From the NCBI GenBank assembly GCA_039590215.1, contig JBDHFX010000078.1, positions 1-13,776 on the forward strand: DNA of 13,776 nt, given 5' to 3'. This document shows positions 1-7,285 of the stretch, piece by piece (within the stretch, counting starts at the first letter, position 1; each line of letters starts with the position of its first letter). This stretch comes from CAMYLR01 sp039590215 (GTDB lineage Bacteria; Gemmatimonadota; Gemmatimonadetes; JACCXV01; JAHWKZ01). The translations under genes were made by a program, and so were the position numbers. The notes under the pieces were generated by a model. It was not told the DNA's origin. It searched no databases and worked only from the letters and a program-made list of their open reading frames with translations.

Positions 1-1
1 T

Positions 2-952
2 CCTCGGCCGGTGATCATCCGCCTTCTGGACCCGCCGATCCACGAGTTCCTTCCGACCGGGGCGCGGCTGGAGGAGGAAATCGACCAGCTCCACCGACTC
101 CGAGACGCGCTCCGCGGGATGGACGTGCTGACGACCACCATGGAGGCTCTGGAGGAGCAGGCCTCCGAGGCCGACGCCGGATTGTCCGACGGCGCGAGAG
201 CGCTGGTAGACGTGCGACGCGTCGACCGCGTGATCGCGCGCAAGGAGGCGATGCTGCGACGCTCTCAGGAGCTCCGTGAGACCAACCCGATGCTGGGACA
301 TCGGGGGGTCCGTCTCGGGCTCACCTATCCCGAGATCTACAAGATGCAGGTGCGAGCCGTGCTTGAGGCGGCGGCCGAGTGCCTGAAGGACGGGATCCAG
401 GTCCGCCCGGAGATCATGGTTCCCCAGGTGTGCACGTCCCAGGAGCTGAAGAGGGTGAAGGAGTACGTTGAGGAGGCGGAAGCCGGGGTGAAGGGAGAGT
501 ACGGCATGGCGGTCGACTTCGCGTTCGGCACCATGATCGAGGTGGTCCGGGCCTGCCTGCGTGCGGAGAGTCTGGCCGAGGTGGCGGATTTCTTCTCGTT
601 TGGTACCAACGACCTGACACAGGCCACCTTCTCCTTTAGCCGCGAGGACGCCGAGACGAAGTTCCTGCCCCTCTACAACGAGCGAGAGATTCTACAGGAC
701 AACCCGTTTGAGGTTCTGGACCGTATAGGCATGGGCCGGCTGATGGCGCTCACGGTGGAGTGGGGAAGGTCGAAACAGCCCGACCTGGAGGTCGGGATCT
801 GCGGCGAGCACGGCGGCCATCCGGACTCCATTCGCTTCTGTCACGAAATCGGGCTCGACTACGTCTCCTGCTCGCCACCTCGCATTCCCGTGGCCCGCCT
901 CGCGGCGGCGCACGCCAACATCGGTTCGAGCGGCAAGGTGGCCGGGCGCTGA
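2..952 (+). CDS. ppdK: Pyruvate, phosphate dikinase, C-terminal part (5' end outside window)
   Basis: Interconverts pyruvate + ATP + Pi and phosphoenolpyruvate + AMP + PPi in the cytoplasm. The visible ~316 residues are the C-terminal PEP/pyruvate-binding TIM barrel. The sequence opens mid-protein with RPVIIRLLDPPIHEFLP and continues with NPMLGHRGVRLG, EIMVP, GTMIEVVRA (family Mg-binding Glu), FFSFGTNDLTQ (Asn/Asp ligands, codons near 608-613), CGEHGG (catalytic Cys codon at 800-802) and the terminal GLDYVSCSPPRIPVARLAAA. The reading frame is open to the left edge, so the GTG at 11 is not the start. Two oddities are visible. The stretch between HEFLP and NPMLGHRG is about 76 residues, against roughly 35 in the forms I remember, and is charged and helical-looking. 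The usual GTMIEVPRA Pro is Val. The gene ends 13 nt before the next start, suggesting co-transcription. The family call is near certain; direction of flux cannot be told. Confidence 0.96.
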   Translation, partial: PRPVIIRLLDPPIHEFLPTGARLEEEIDQLHRLRDALRGMDVLTTTMEALEEQASEADAGLSDGARALVDVRRVDRVIARKEAMLRRSQELRETNPMLGHRGVRLGLTYPEIYKMQVRAVLEAAAECLKDGIQVRPEIMVPQVCTSQELKRVKEYVEEAEAGVKGEYGMAVDFAFGTMIEVVRACLRAESLAEVADFFSFGTNDLTQATFSFSREDAETKFLPLYNEREILQDNPFEVLDRIGMGRLMALTVEWGRSKQPDLEVGICGEHGGHPDSIRFCHEIGLDYVSCSPPRIPVARLAAAHANIGSSGKVAGR

Positions 953-965
953 TCGCGGCGAACTG

Positions 966-1991
966 ATGAGCCCCTGGGCGCCACCCGACGACTGGGTCCG
1001 CCTTACCACGATCGATGCGCACACCGCCGGTGAGCCATTGCGCGTCGTGACCGATGGTTTTCCCGATCTTCCGGGTGACACGATTCTCGCCAAACGCCGA
1101 TACGCCTGCGATCACTACGACCATCTGCGGAGAATGCTGATCCTGGAGCCTCGGGGTCACGCCGATATGTACGGATGCGTGCTCACCCCACCGGCGACAT
1201 CGGATGGCGACGTCGGCGTGTTGTTCCTCCACAACGAGGGGTTCAGCACGATGTGTGGTCACGGGATCATCGGACTCGTAAAGGTCGGGTTGGAGTGTGG
1301 GCTGATCGATGCCGGCGAGGACGGTCGGATCCGCCTCGACACGCCGGCTGGGAGAGTGACCGCCGCGGCATCGATCGAAAACGGCCGCGTGACCGGCGTC
1401 TCGTTTCTCAACGTACCCTCGTTCACGACGGCCTTGGATCAGGTCGTCGATGTAGAGGGGCTAGGGCGGGTTCATTATGACGTGGCTTTCGGTGGCGCGT
1501 TCTACGCGTACGTCGATGGTCCATCGGTCGGCCTTGAGCTGGGCAGCAAGAATACACCCGAGATTATTGATGCTGGCATGCGAATCAAGCGCGCTGTATC
1601 GAAACGCGAGCCGATCCATCACCCGGCAGGCGAGCCAGATCTCGACTTCCTGTACGGAACGATTTTTGTTGAGCGGTTCGACGCGGGCGACGTCCATAGT
1701 TGTAACGTCTGCGTGTTCGCCGAGGGAGAAGTTGATCGTTCGCCGACCGGCACCGGCGTCAGCGGGCGCGCCGCGATCCATCATACACGAGGCGAGCTCC
1801 CAACCGGCGAGTGGATCACGATTCAGAGTCTGATCGGAACGCAGTTCCAGGTTCGAGTTTATGAGACAACTGAAGTGGCTGGTGTTCCTGCAGTGGTGCC
1901 CGAGGTGCGCGGAACCGCACATATCACGGGCAGAAACGAGTTTCTGGTCGACCCCGACGATCCATTGGCCGAAGGGTTTCTGTTACGATAG
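966..1991 (+). CDS. Proline racemase family enzyme, probable trans-3-hydroxy-L-proline dehydratase
   Basis: This 341-residue cytoplasmic enzyme belongs to the proline racemase / 4-hydroxyproline epimerase / trans-3-hydroxyproline dehydratase family. HTAGEPLRVV (residues 19-28), MCGHG with catalytic Cys97, and DRSPTGTG at 257-264 are all visible. Racemases and epimerases carry a second catalytic Cys (DRSPCGTG); here that position is Thr261. By established family knowledge, the Cys/Thr pair marks trans-3-hydroxy-L-proline dehydratase (human L3HYPDH type), which makes delta-1-pyrroline-2-carboxylate for reduction to L-proline. No pyrroline-2-carboxylate reductase lies in the window. The ATG at 966 gives the expected N-terminus, although the Shine-Dalgarno sequence is weak (gcggcgaac). 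The gene sits 13 nt after ppdK and 45 nt before a DPP-IV-like peptidase that could supply Pro/Hyp dipeptides. The family is certain. The dehydratase assignment rests on one residue, and 4-hydroxyproline epimerase is the less likely alternative. Confidence 0.9.
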   Translation: MSPWAPPDDWVRLTTIDAHTAGEPLRVVTDGFPDLPGDTILAKRRYACDHYDHLRRMLILEPRGHADMYGCVLTPPATSDGDVGVLFLHNEGFSTMCGHGIIGLVKVGLECGLIDAGEDGRIRLDTPAGRVTAAASIENGRVTGVSFLNVPSFTTALDQVVDVEGLGRVHYDVAFGGAFYAYVDGPSVGLELGSKNTPEIIDAGMRIKRAVSKREPIHHPAGEPDLDFLYGTIFVERFDAGDVHSCNVCVFAEGEVDRSPTGTGVSGRAAIHHTRGELPTGEWITIQSLIGTQFQVRVYETTEVAGVPAVVPEVRGTAHITGRNEFLVDPDDPLAEGFLLR

Positions 1992-2023
1992 CGTGAACAG
2001 TACGCGCGATATGAACCGTTTCC

Positions 2024-2030
2024 AAGAGGA
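2024..2030 (+). promoter_or_regulatory. Ribosome binding site of the DPP-IV-like gene
   Basis: AAGAGGA lies six bases before the ATG at 2037. It supports that start, which also yields a good signal peptide. Confidence 0.7.
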
Positions 2031-2036
2031 TGTGAG

Positions 2037-4328
2037 ATGCGCCGTCTAATCCCAATCATGTTGCTCGGACTCGCGTGGTTCGCGATCCCCGCGCCCGCGA
2101 TTGCTCAAGACCCAGCAGTGGATGCTGCCGATCCAGCCCGAGTCACGCTCGAGCGCCTTTTCGGAGCGGACAGGATCCACGGAGCTTGGCTCGGGCCGGT
2201 GCAGTGGCTTAACGGCTCCGCCTATACGACAGTCGAACCATCGACGAGCCTAGAAGACGGGCGCGATATCGTTCAGCAAGACGCCCGCACCGGCGAGAGC
2301 GAGATATTGGTATCGGCCCAGAGCCTGATCCCCATCGGCACCGATCAGCCACTGGCGGTCGAGGGCTACACCTGGTCGGACGATTTGCGAAAGCTGCTCG
2401 TGTTCACCAATTCGCGCCGGGTGTGGCGCGAGAATACACGCGGTGACTACTGGGTGTTCGATCGAGAAAGCGGCGAGCTCACCCAACTCGGCGGTGACGC
2501 CGCGCCGTCGACCCTCATGTTCGCCAAGTTCTCACCTGACGGCGGCCGCGTGGGATATGTCCGCGAGAACAACGTCTACGTCGAGACGATAGCTACCGGG
2601 GAGATCTCGCAGCTCACGACGGACGGCTCGCGCACAATCATCAACGGCACCTTCGATTGGGTCTACGAGGAAGAGTTGGACCTGCAGGACGGTTGGCGAT
2701 GGAGCCCGGATGGCCAAAAGGTCGCCTACTGGCAGCTCGATGCCTCGGGTGTACGCGACTTCCTGCTCATCAATAACACCGACTCGCTCTACTCGTACAC
2801 GATTCCCATCCAATACCCGAAGGCAGGCTCCACCAACTCAGCCGCCCGGGTAGGGGTGGTGGGCGTCGACACTCAGTCCACGCAGTGGTTGGAAGTTCCC
2901 GGGGATCCGCGAAACAACTACATCGCCCGGATGGGTTGGGCCGCCAACTCGGACGAGGTGGTAGTGCAACACCTCAACCGGCTGCAGAACACACTTCAGA
3001 TCATGCTCGGCCAATCTGATAACGGTGCGGTCGAAACGGTCTATACCGAGCGCGACAGCGCGTGGGTTGATATGCGCGAGAACGCGCTCGCATGGTTGCC
3101 GAGCGGCGAAGAGTTTGTGTGGATCAGCGAGATCGATGGATGGCGCCACGCGCACGTGATATCCAGGGATGGCTCGATCGCGCGCACGTTGACCCCGGGG
3201 CCGACGGACATCATAGCGGTCGAGAAGATCGACGTGGAAGGCGGTTGGCTCTACTACTTGGCGTCGCCCGAGGATGCCTTGCATCGGTACCTGTTCCGTG
3301 CGCCGCTGGACGGCTCGAGCGCACCCGAGCGGCTGACCCCCGTCGATCAGCCCGGATCGCATAGCTATGACATCGCCCCGCGCGGCGAGTGGGCGATTCA
3401 CACGTGGTCGTCGTTTGGGAATCCGCCGACGACCGATCTGGTCCATCTGCCGGACCATGACACCGCGCGTACGCTGGTCGACAACGCCGAGCTAAAAGCG
3501 CACGTCGAGGCGCTCGACCGGGGGCCGACGGAGTTTTTCCGGGTCGATGCCGGTGACACGACGCTTGATGGATGGATCATGAAGCCGCCCGACTTCGATC
3601 CCTCACAGCGCTACCCGGTACTGTTCTATGTGTACGGCGAACCGTGGGGGCAAACCGTTCTAGACGCGTGGGGTGGCGGGCGGTACCTGTGGCATCTGAT
3701 GCTCACCCAGCAAGGGTACCTCGTCGCCAGTCTGGATCCGCGTGGCACACCCTCGCCGCGTGGACGGGAATGGCGCAAGACGATCTACAAACGCCTCGGG
3801 ACGTTGACTTCGGCTGATCTGGCCGCCGGCGCCCGAGAGGTGCTCGCGCGACCGTACGTCGACGCGTCGCGAGCTGCGATCTGGGGTTGGAGCGGTGGTG
3901 GCTCCCAGAGCTTGAACGTGATCTTTCGATACCCAGATGTCTTTGGGACCGCTATGGCGGTCGCGCCGGTGCCCGACATCCAGTTGTACGACACGATCTA
4001 TCAAGAACGGTACATGGGCCTCCCGCAAGACGACCCCGACGCTTACGAGAGCAGCTCACCGCTCACCTACGCCGATCAGTTGGAAGGAAACCTCCTCGTC
4101 GTACACGGAACCGGTGACGACAACGTTCACTACCAGGGCACGGAGCGGTTGATCAACGCACTGGTCGAGGCCAATAAACCATTCAGCGTGATGGTCTATC
4201 CCAATCGGTCACACGGGATCTTCGAGGGTCAGAACACGACCCTCCACCTGTACTCGCTGTTGACCCGCTACTTAAAGCAGCATGTAGAGCCGGGGCCGAT
4301 GCGGCGGGAGATAAGCCGGGCCGACTAG
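2037..4328 (+). CDS. Secreted dipeptidyl peptidase IV-like serine peptidase (family S9)
   Basis: This 763-residue S9 peptidase should release N-terminal Xaa-Pro (and possibly Xaa-Hyp/Ala) dipeptides in the periplasm or outside the cell. Residues 1-23 form a Sec signal peptide (MRR, hydrophobic core, PAIA then Gln). Residues ~30-500 are the beta-propeller domain, with TFDWVYEEEL at 205-214 matching the Glu-Glu motif that holds the substrate amino terminus in DPP-IV. Residues ~510-750 are the alpha/beta hydrolase: Tyr533 (oxyanion Tyr of YVYGEP), nucleophile Ser619 in GWSGGG, YDTIYQERYMGLP at 651-663, Asp694 in GTGDDNVH and His726 in RSHGIFEG. The residue after the Ser is Gly rather than the Tyr of mammalian DPP-IV, which appears to be a bacterial subfamily trait. 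Length is normal for the family. It follows the hydroxyproline enzyme and converges with the DUF2270 gene, only 26 nt separating their stops. Absence of a membrane anchor suggests a soluble exported enzyme. Confidence 0.95.
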   Translation: MRRLIPIMLLGLAWFAIPAPAIAQDPAVDAADPARVTLERLFGADRIHGAWLGPVQWLNGSAYTTVEPSTSLEDGRDIVQQDARTGESEILVSAQSLIPIGTDQPLAVEGYTWSDDLRKLLVFTNSRRVWRENTRGDYWVFDRESGELTQLGGDAAPSTLMFAKFSPDGGRVGYVRENNVYVETIATGEISQLTTDGSRTIINGTFDWVYEEELDLQDGWRWSPDGQKVAYWQLDASGVRDFLLINNTDSLYSYTIPIQYPKAGSTNSAARVGVVGVDTQSTQWLEVPGDPRNNYIARMGWAANSDEVVVQHLNRLQNTLQIMLGQSDNGAVETVYTERDSAWVDMRENALAWLPSGEEFVWISEIDGWRHAHVISRDGSIARTLTPGPTDIIAVEKIDVEGGWLYYLASPEDALHRYLFRAPLDGSSAPERLTPVDQPGSHSYDIAPRGEWAIHTWSSFGNPPTTDLVHLPDHDTARTLVDNAELKAHVEALDRGPTEFFRVDAGDTTLDGWIMKPPDFDPSQRYPVLFYVYGEPWGQTVLDAWGGGRYLWHLMLTQQGYLVASLDPRGTPSPRGREWRKTIYKRLGTLTSADLAAGAREVLARPYVDASRAAIWGWSGGGSQSLNVIFRYPDVFGTAMAVAPVPDIQLYDTIYQERYMGLPQDDPDAYESSSPLTYADQLEGNLLVVHGTGDDNVHYQGTERLINALVEANKPFSVMVYPNRSHGIFEGQNTTLHLYSLLTRYLKQHVEPGPMRREISRAD

Positions 4329-4354
4329 AGCTCCAGCGGGCTTCGCGATTCGAC

Positions 4355-5053
4355 CTACGTCTTCCACTGCTGGGTCGACCGTTCGAGACCATGAACCTCG
4401 TCGACGATGCGGTGACCCGCCCAGATCGCTAGCGAGACAGCAAGAACGTAGAACACAACCACCGACGTGAAGACGCTGATCCCACCGATCGGGCCGATCG
4501 CCATGCGCTCAAAAAGGGTGGAAATATCAGGTGCGTTGGCAGGGTGTATGTGGACCTTGATCAACCACGCTACGAGAATCGCCAGGTATATCCACAAGTA
4601 GTTGAACCGCAGTCGAATGCCGATCGCCTCGAGGAAGGTGATCTTGAACTTTGGCCGATCGAGATCCTCGGCCACGAACTCACGCCAGTCCGTGCGAGGA
4701 CTCACCAGGTTACGCCGGATCATCGGGATCCAGAAGTTCTCCTCGATCATCCGGACCCGGGATCGCCAGCAGTCAAAATGGCGAAAGCGACGGGCCTCGA
4801 ATCCCAGGAAGATCGAGATCAGTAGGAGCGCCAGCAGCAGCGTCACATGGGAGTTGTCGGTCCTGAACGCGAACGAGAAGACAGCACCCGCAGTCACGAC
4901 CGCCCAGTTGGTGGTCGGATCGAGCCTCGCGCGCGCGGCGTCCGCTCTCCCCAGCTCACCACGATAGAAATGGACCATTGCGCTGATGTACTCGCTGCGG
5001 GTGAGCGGGTAATCTTCGAAGGTGGTGTCGGCGGTGGGTTGTCGCTCGTTCAC
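4355..5053 (-). CDS. DUF2270-type integral membrane protein, function unknown
   Basis: This 232-residue protein resembles the uncharacterised DUF2270 family. Conserved-looking segments are LTRSEYISAMVHFYRGELGR (18-37), LDPTTNWAVVTAGAVFSFAF (45-64), FEARRFRHFDCWRSRVR (85-101) and EENFWIP (104-110). Four hydrophobic segments fit membrane helices at about 48-64, 69-86, 150-168 and 187-212, with a basic loop at 88-150 probably on the cytoplasmic side. The start is GTG at 5053, preceded by GAGGAAGAG; the ATG at 5069 is out of frame. It is divergent from msrA with 98 nt between the starts, so the two may share a control region. No catalytic motif is visible and no function is proposed. The family name comes from memory of the pattern and could not be confirmed by a search. 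Confidence 0.8.
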   Translation of the reverse strand: MNERQPTADTTFEDYPLTRSEYISAMVHFYRGELGRADAARARLDPTTNWAVVTAGAVFSFAFRTDNSHVTLLLALLLISIFLGFEARRFRHFDCWRSRVRMIEENFWIPMIRRNLVSPRTDWREFVAEDLDRPKFKITFLEAIGIRLRFNYLWIYLAILVAWLIKVHIHPANAPDISTLFERMAIGPIGGISVFTSVVVFYVLAVSLAIWAGHRIVDEVHGLERSTQQWKT

Positions 5054-5088
5054 GGGAGCTCTTCCTCATAGGTCGGCGTCGGGTGATG

Positions 5089-5117
5089 AATATAGAGTAT
5101 ACGCCTGAGCGTTCAGG
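5089..5117. promoter_or_regulatory. Candidate divergent promoter region and dyad between DUF2270 gene and msrA
   Basis: The only AT-rich stretch of the 98-nt divergent gap lies at 5089-5100 and gives -10-like hexamers in both directions: TATAGA on + (5091-5096) and TATATT on - (5094-5089). No convincing -35 boxes are seen. Immediately to the right is a perfect dyad, CCTGA-GCGT-TCAGG (5104-5117), a candidate operator or small hairpin in the msrA leader. Confidence 0.35.
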
Positions 5118-5139
5118 ATACGTGCTCACACATCTCATC

Positions 5140-5145
5140 AGGAGG
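5140..5145 (+). promoter_or_regulatory. Ribosome binding site that fixes the msrA start
   Basis: A perfect AGGAGG lies six bases before GTG 5152. The longer ATG start at 5083 has no such site and would add 23 residues unlike MsrA, so GTG 5152 is preferred. Confidence 0.85.
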
Positions 5146-5151
5146 AACGAC

Positions 5152-5652
5152 GTGGGGACCGAGAAAGCGACGTTTGGAGCGGGTTGCTTCTGGGGCATTG
5201 AGGTGACCTTCGGCCAAATCGACGGCGTAACCGGCACGGCAGTCGGTTTTATGGGTGGAAAGACCGAGAACCCATCCTACGAGGACGTCTGCACCGATAC
5301 CACCGGCCATGCCGAGGTCGTTCAGGTCGAGTTCGATCCGCAGAAGGTCTCCTACGAGCAGTTGCTGGATGTGTTCTGGCGATCGCACGACCCGACCCAA
5401 GTCAATCGCCAGGGTCCTGACGTTGGCACCCAGTACCGGTCGGCGATCTTCGTCCATTCGCCCGAGCAAGAAGAAACCGCCCGGAGATCAAAGGCGGAGC
5501 ACGATCGAGGGGGGCGTTTCAAGCGGCCGATCGCGACCGAGATCGAGCCAGCGACGTCGTTTTATCGGGCCGAAGATTACCACCAGCGATACCTAGAGAA
5601 GCGCGGGCTCGCGCATTGTGCGGTCCCGGCGAGCAACGACGACCACGACTGA
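5152..5652 (+). CDS. msrA: Peptide-methionine (S)-S-oxide reductase MsrA
   Basis: Reduces the S-epimer of methionine sulfoxide in free or protein-bound form, using thioredoxin, as oxidative damage repair in the cytoplasm. With the GTG start at 5152 the protein is 166 residues, normal for MsrA. GAGCFWG (residues 9-15) carries catalytic Cys12. The family block HDPTQVNRQGPDVGTQYRS spans 79-97, followed by YHQRYLEKRGLAHC, whose Cys156 is a probable resolving Cys. GHAEVVQVEFDP (52-63) is also typical. There is no signal peptide and no fused MsrB domain. It is first in a tight plus-strand run msrA-recX-dehydrogenase, so it is probably co-transcribed with them from the divergent region upstream. Confidence 0.96.
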   Translation: MGTEKATFGAGCFWGIEVTFGQIDGVTGTAVGFMGGKTENPSYEDVCTDTTGHAEVVQVEFDPQKVSYEQLLDVFWRSHDPTQVNRQGPDVGTQYRSAIFVHSPEQEETARRSKAEHDRGGRFKRPIATEIEPATSFYRAEDYHQRYLEKRGLAHCAVPASNDDHD

Positions 5653-6136
5653 TCCGGAAGTGACGCAGCGCGTGCGCGAGCGGGCACTAAGGTTGCTCGC
5701 CAGGCGTGAGCACAGCGTCAAGGAGCTCGGTCAGAAGCTGAGTCGCGGTGTAGACGTCGATGCGTCCGTTGTGCGGTCGGTCATCGACGAGCTGGCGAGC
5801 AAGGAGCTGGTTTCGGATCTTCGCTATGCGTCGGCCTACGCGTTGGACGCGGTCAGACTCAAGCCCCGGGCCCGGCAGCGAATGGTAAGCGAGCTGGTCG
5901 AGAAGGGCGTCCCGGCGCGAACCGCCGCGCAGGCGGTCGATGAGGTCTTCCTGGATGAAAACGTTGATGATGGTGACCTCGCGCGGCGGGTCGCCGAGCG
6001 CTATCTGCCCCGCCTCCAAGACAAACCTGACGAAACGCGATGGCGGCGACTGGCCGGGTACCTCCAGCGGCGCGGCTTCGACAACGTGTTGATCTACGAC
6101 GTATGTCGAGAACTCCTACCGGAGCCGGAGGCGTAG
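5618..6136 (+). CDS. recX: Regulatory protein RecX
   Basis: RecX binds RecA filaments and modulates recombination and the SOS response. The protein is all-helical, with three tandem three-helix repeats as in the family: RALRLLARREHSVKELGQKL (22-41), then VIDELASKELVSDLRYASAYA (55-75), then RQRMVSELVEKGVPA (86-100) and a C-terminal repeat with RRLAGYLQRRGFDNVLIYDV. Length is 172 residues from GTG 5618, which would overlap msrA by 35 nt. GTG at 5660 (158 residues, 7 nt after the msrA stop) or GTG at 5672, with GGAAG about 11 nt upstream, are equally possible, so the start is uncertain. recX usually follows recA, but here it follows msrA and no recA is in view. alaS, its common downstream neighbour, lies ~2.4 kb further on. 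Confidence 0.9.
   Translation: MRSRRATTTTTDPEVTQRVRERALRLLARREHSVKELGQKLSRGVDVDASVVRSVIDELASKELVSDLRYASAYALDAVRLKPRARQRMVSELVEKGVPARTAAQAVDEVFLDENVDDGDLARRVAERYLPRLQDKPDETRWRRLAGYLQRRGFDNVLIYDVCRELLPEPEA
6127..6131 (+). promoter_or_regulatory. Ribosome binding site of the MDR dehydrogenase
   Basis: GGAGG inside the last recX codons, eight bases before ATG 6140, fixes that start and shows tight coupling of the two genes. Confidence 0.7.
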
Positions 6137-6139
6137 CCG

Positions 6140-7228
6140 ATGCCACGCGCGGCGATCATGGTCGGCCCTGGACAGCCGATCGAGGTGCAAGATCGACCAT
6201 CGCCCGACCTAGAGCCGGGTTCGATACTGCTCGAGACTATTTACTCGGAAGTCTGCGGCACCGACGTGCATCTCCATCACGGCCGGTTGGCAGGCGTCCC
6301 ATATCCGATCATTCCCGGCCACGTGTCGGTCGGTCGCGTGATCAAAGTGGCCGGCAAGTCTGTCGACATCGACGGGCAACCGATTCACGAGGGTGCGATC
6401 GCGACGTTCCACGACGTGCACGAGACGTGTCACGCGTGTTGGTACTGTCAGGTCGCGCGAGCCCCGAATCGGTGCCCTTCCCGCAAGGTGTACGGAGTTA
6501 CCTACGGAGCCGGCGACGGATTGCTCGGCGGGTGGAGCGAGTTGATCTATCTCAAACCCGGTGTCAAGGTGATTCCCCTGCCCGAAACGGTGTCGCCCGA
6601 GCGATTGATCGCTGCCGGCTGTGGGTTGGCGACCGCGATCCATGCCGTCGATCGTGCCGAGATTCGGGTCGGCGATGCGGTCGCCATCCAAGGCAGCGGA
6701 CCGGTCGGTCTTAGCGCGGCGATCCTGGCGCGATTGTCGGGCGCCGATCCGGTGGTCGTTGTGGGCGACCCAGCCGAACGGCTGGAAGCCGCCCGCGCTT
6801 TCGGCGTCGACGACACGATCTCAGTGTCGGAGACGGCCCCGGCCGAGCGAATCGAATGGGTCCGTGAGCTGACCGGTGGTCGCGGCGCCGACGTGACGAT
6901 CGAAGCTACGGGTGTACCGTCCGCCGTCCGTGAGGGGTTCAAAATGACGCGCGACGCCGGGCGGTACGTGATTGTCGGCCATTACACAGATGCGGGTGAC
7001 GTGTCGATCAACCCACATACCGACATTAACCTGAAGCACCTCGAGATCCGCGGCACCTGGGGCGCCGACTTTAATCACTTCTACCGCATGGTAAAGATCC
7101 TGAACCGGCACGGGGATCGTTTCGATTGGGAGCGGATGATCACCCGCCGCTATCGGTTGGACGAGATGAACGAGGCCCTCGCCGATGTCGAGGGTGGACG
7201 CGTCGTCAAGGCGGTCGTCCAGCCGTGA
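6140..7228 (+). CDS. Zinc-dependent medium-chain alcohol dehydrogenase family protein
   Basis: This 362-residue cytoplasmic NAD(P)-dependent oxidoreductase of the MDR superfamily has an unknown substrate. Catalytic zinc ligands are Cys39 (EVCGTDVH), His61 (PGHVSVG) and probably Cys161 (AAGCGLAT). The structural zinc lobe is Cys97-x2-Cys100-x2-Cys103-x8-Cys112, one residue longer in the last gap than the classical x7. The Rossmann motif GSGPVG is at 185-190, with a probable adenosine-contacting VGDP at 208-211. The usual GHE motif reads GHV: the conserved second-shell Glu is Val62. It starts 3 nt after the recX stop. Its stop codon is followed without a gap by the remnant of tag in the same frame. 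The family is certain. Candidate substrates such as a secondary alcohol or polyol cannot be chosen from sequence alone. Confidence 0.92.
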   Translation: MPRAAIMVGPGQPIEVQDRPSPDLEPGSILLETIYSEVCGTDVHLHHGRLAGVPYPIIPGHVSVGRVIKVAGKSVDIDGQPIHEGAIATFHDVHETCHACWYCQVARAPNRCPSRKVYGVTYGAGDGLLGGWSELIYLKPGVKVIPLPETVSPERLIAAGCGLATAIHAVDRAEIRVGDAVAIQGSGPVGLSAAILARLSGADPVVVVGDPAERLEAARAFGVDDTISVSETAPAERIEWVRELTGGRGADVTIEATGVPSAVREGFKMTRDAGRYVIVGHYTDAGDVSINPHTDINLKHLEIRGTWGADFNHFYRMVKILNRHGDRFDWERMITRRYRLDEMNEALADVEGGRVVKAVVQP

Positions 7229-7285
7229 AGCAGCGACGAGTGGGGCGTTCCGCTCCACGACGATCGAAAGCTGTTCGAGTTTCTA

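Noticed and set aside
4329..4354. Bidirectional terminator between the DPP-IV-like gene and the DUF2270 gene
   Set aside because: The 26-nt gap has no stem with a flanking T or A run.
5083..5151. N-terminal extension of MsrA from ATG 5083
   Set aside because: The perfect AGGAGG six bases before GTG 5152 and normal MsrA length favour the shorter start; the extension also contains the promoter-like AT-rich stretch and the dyad.
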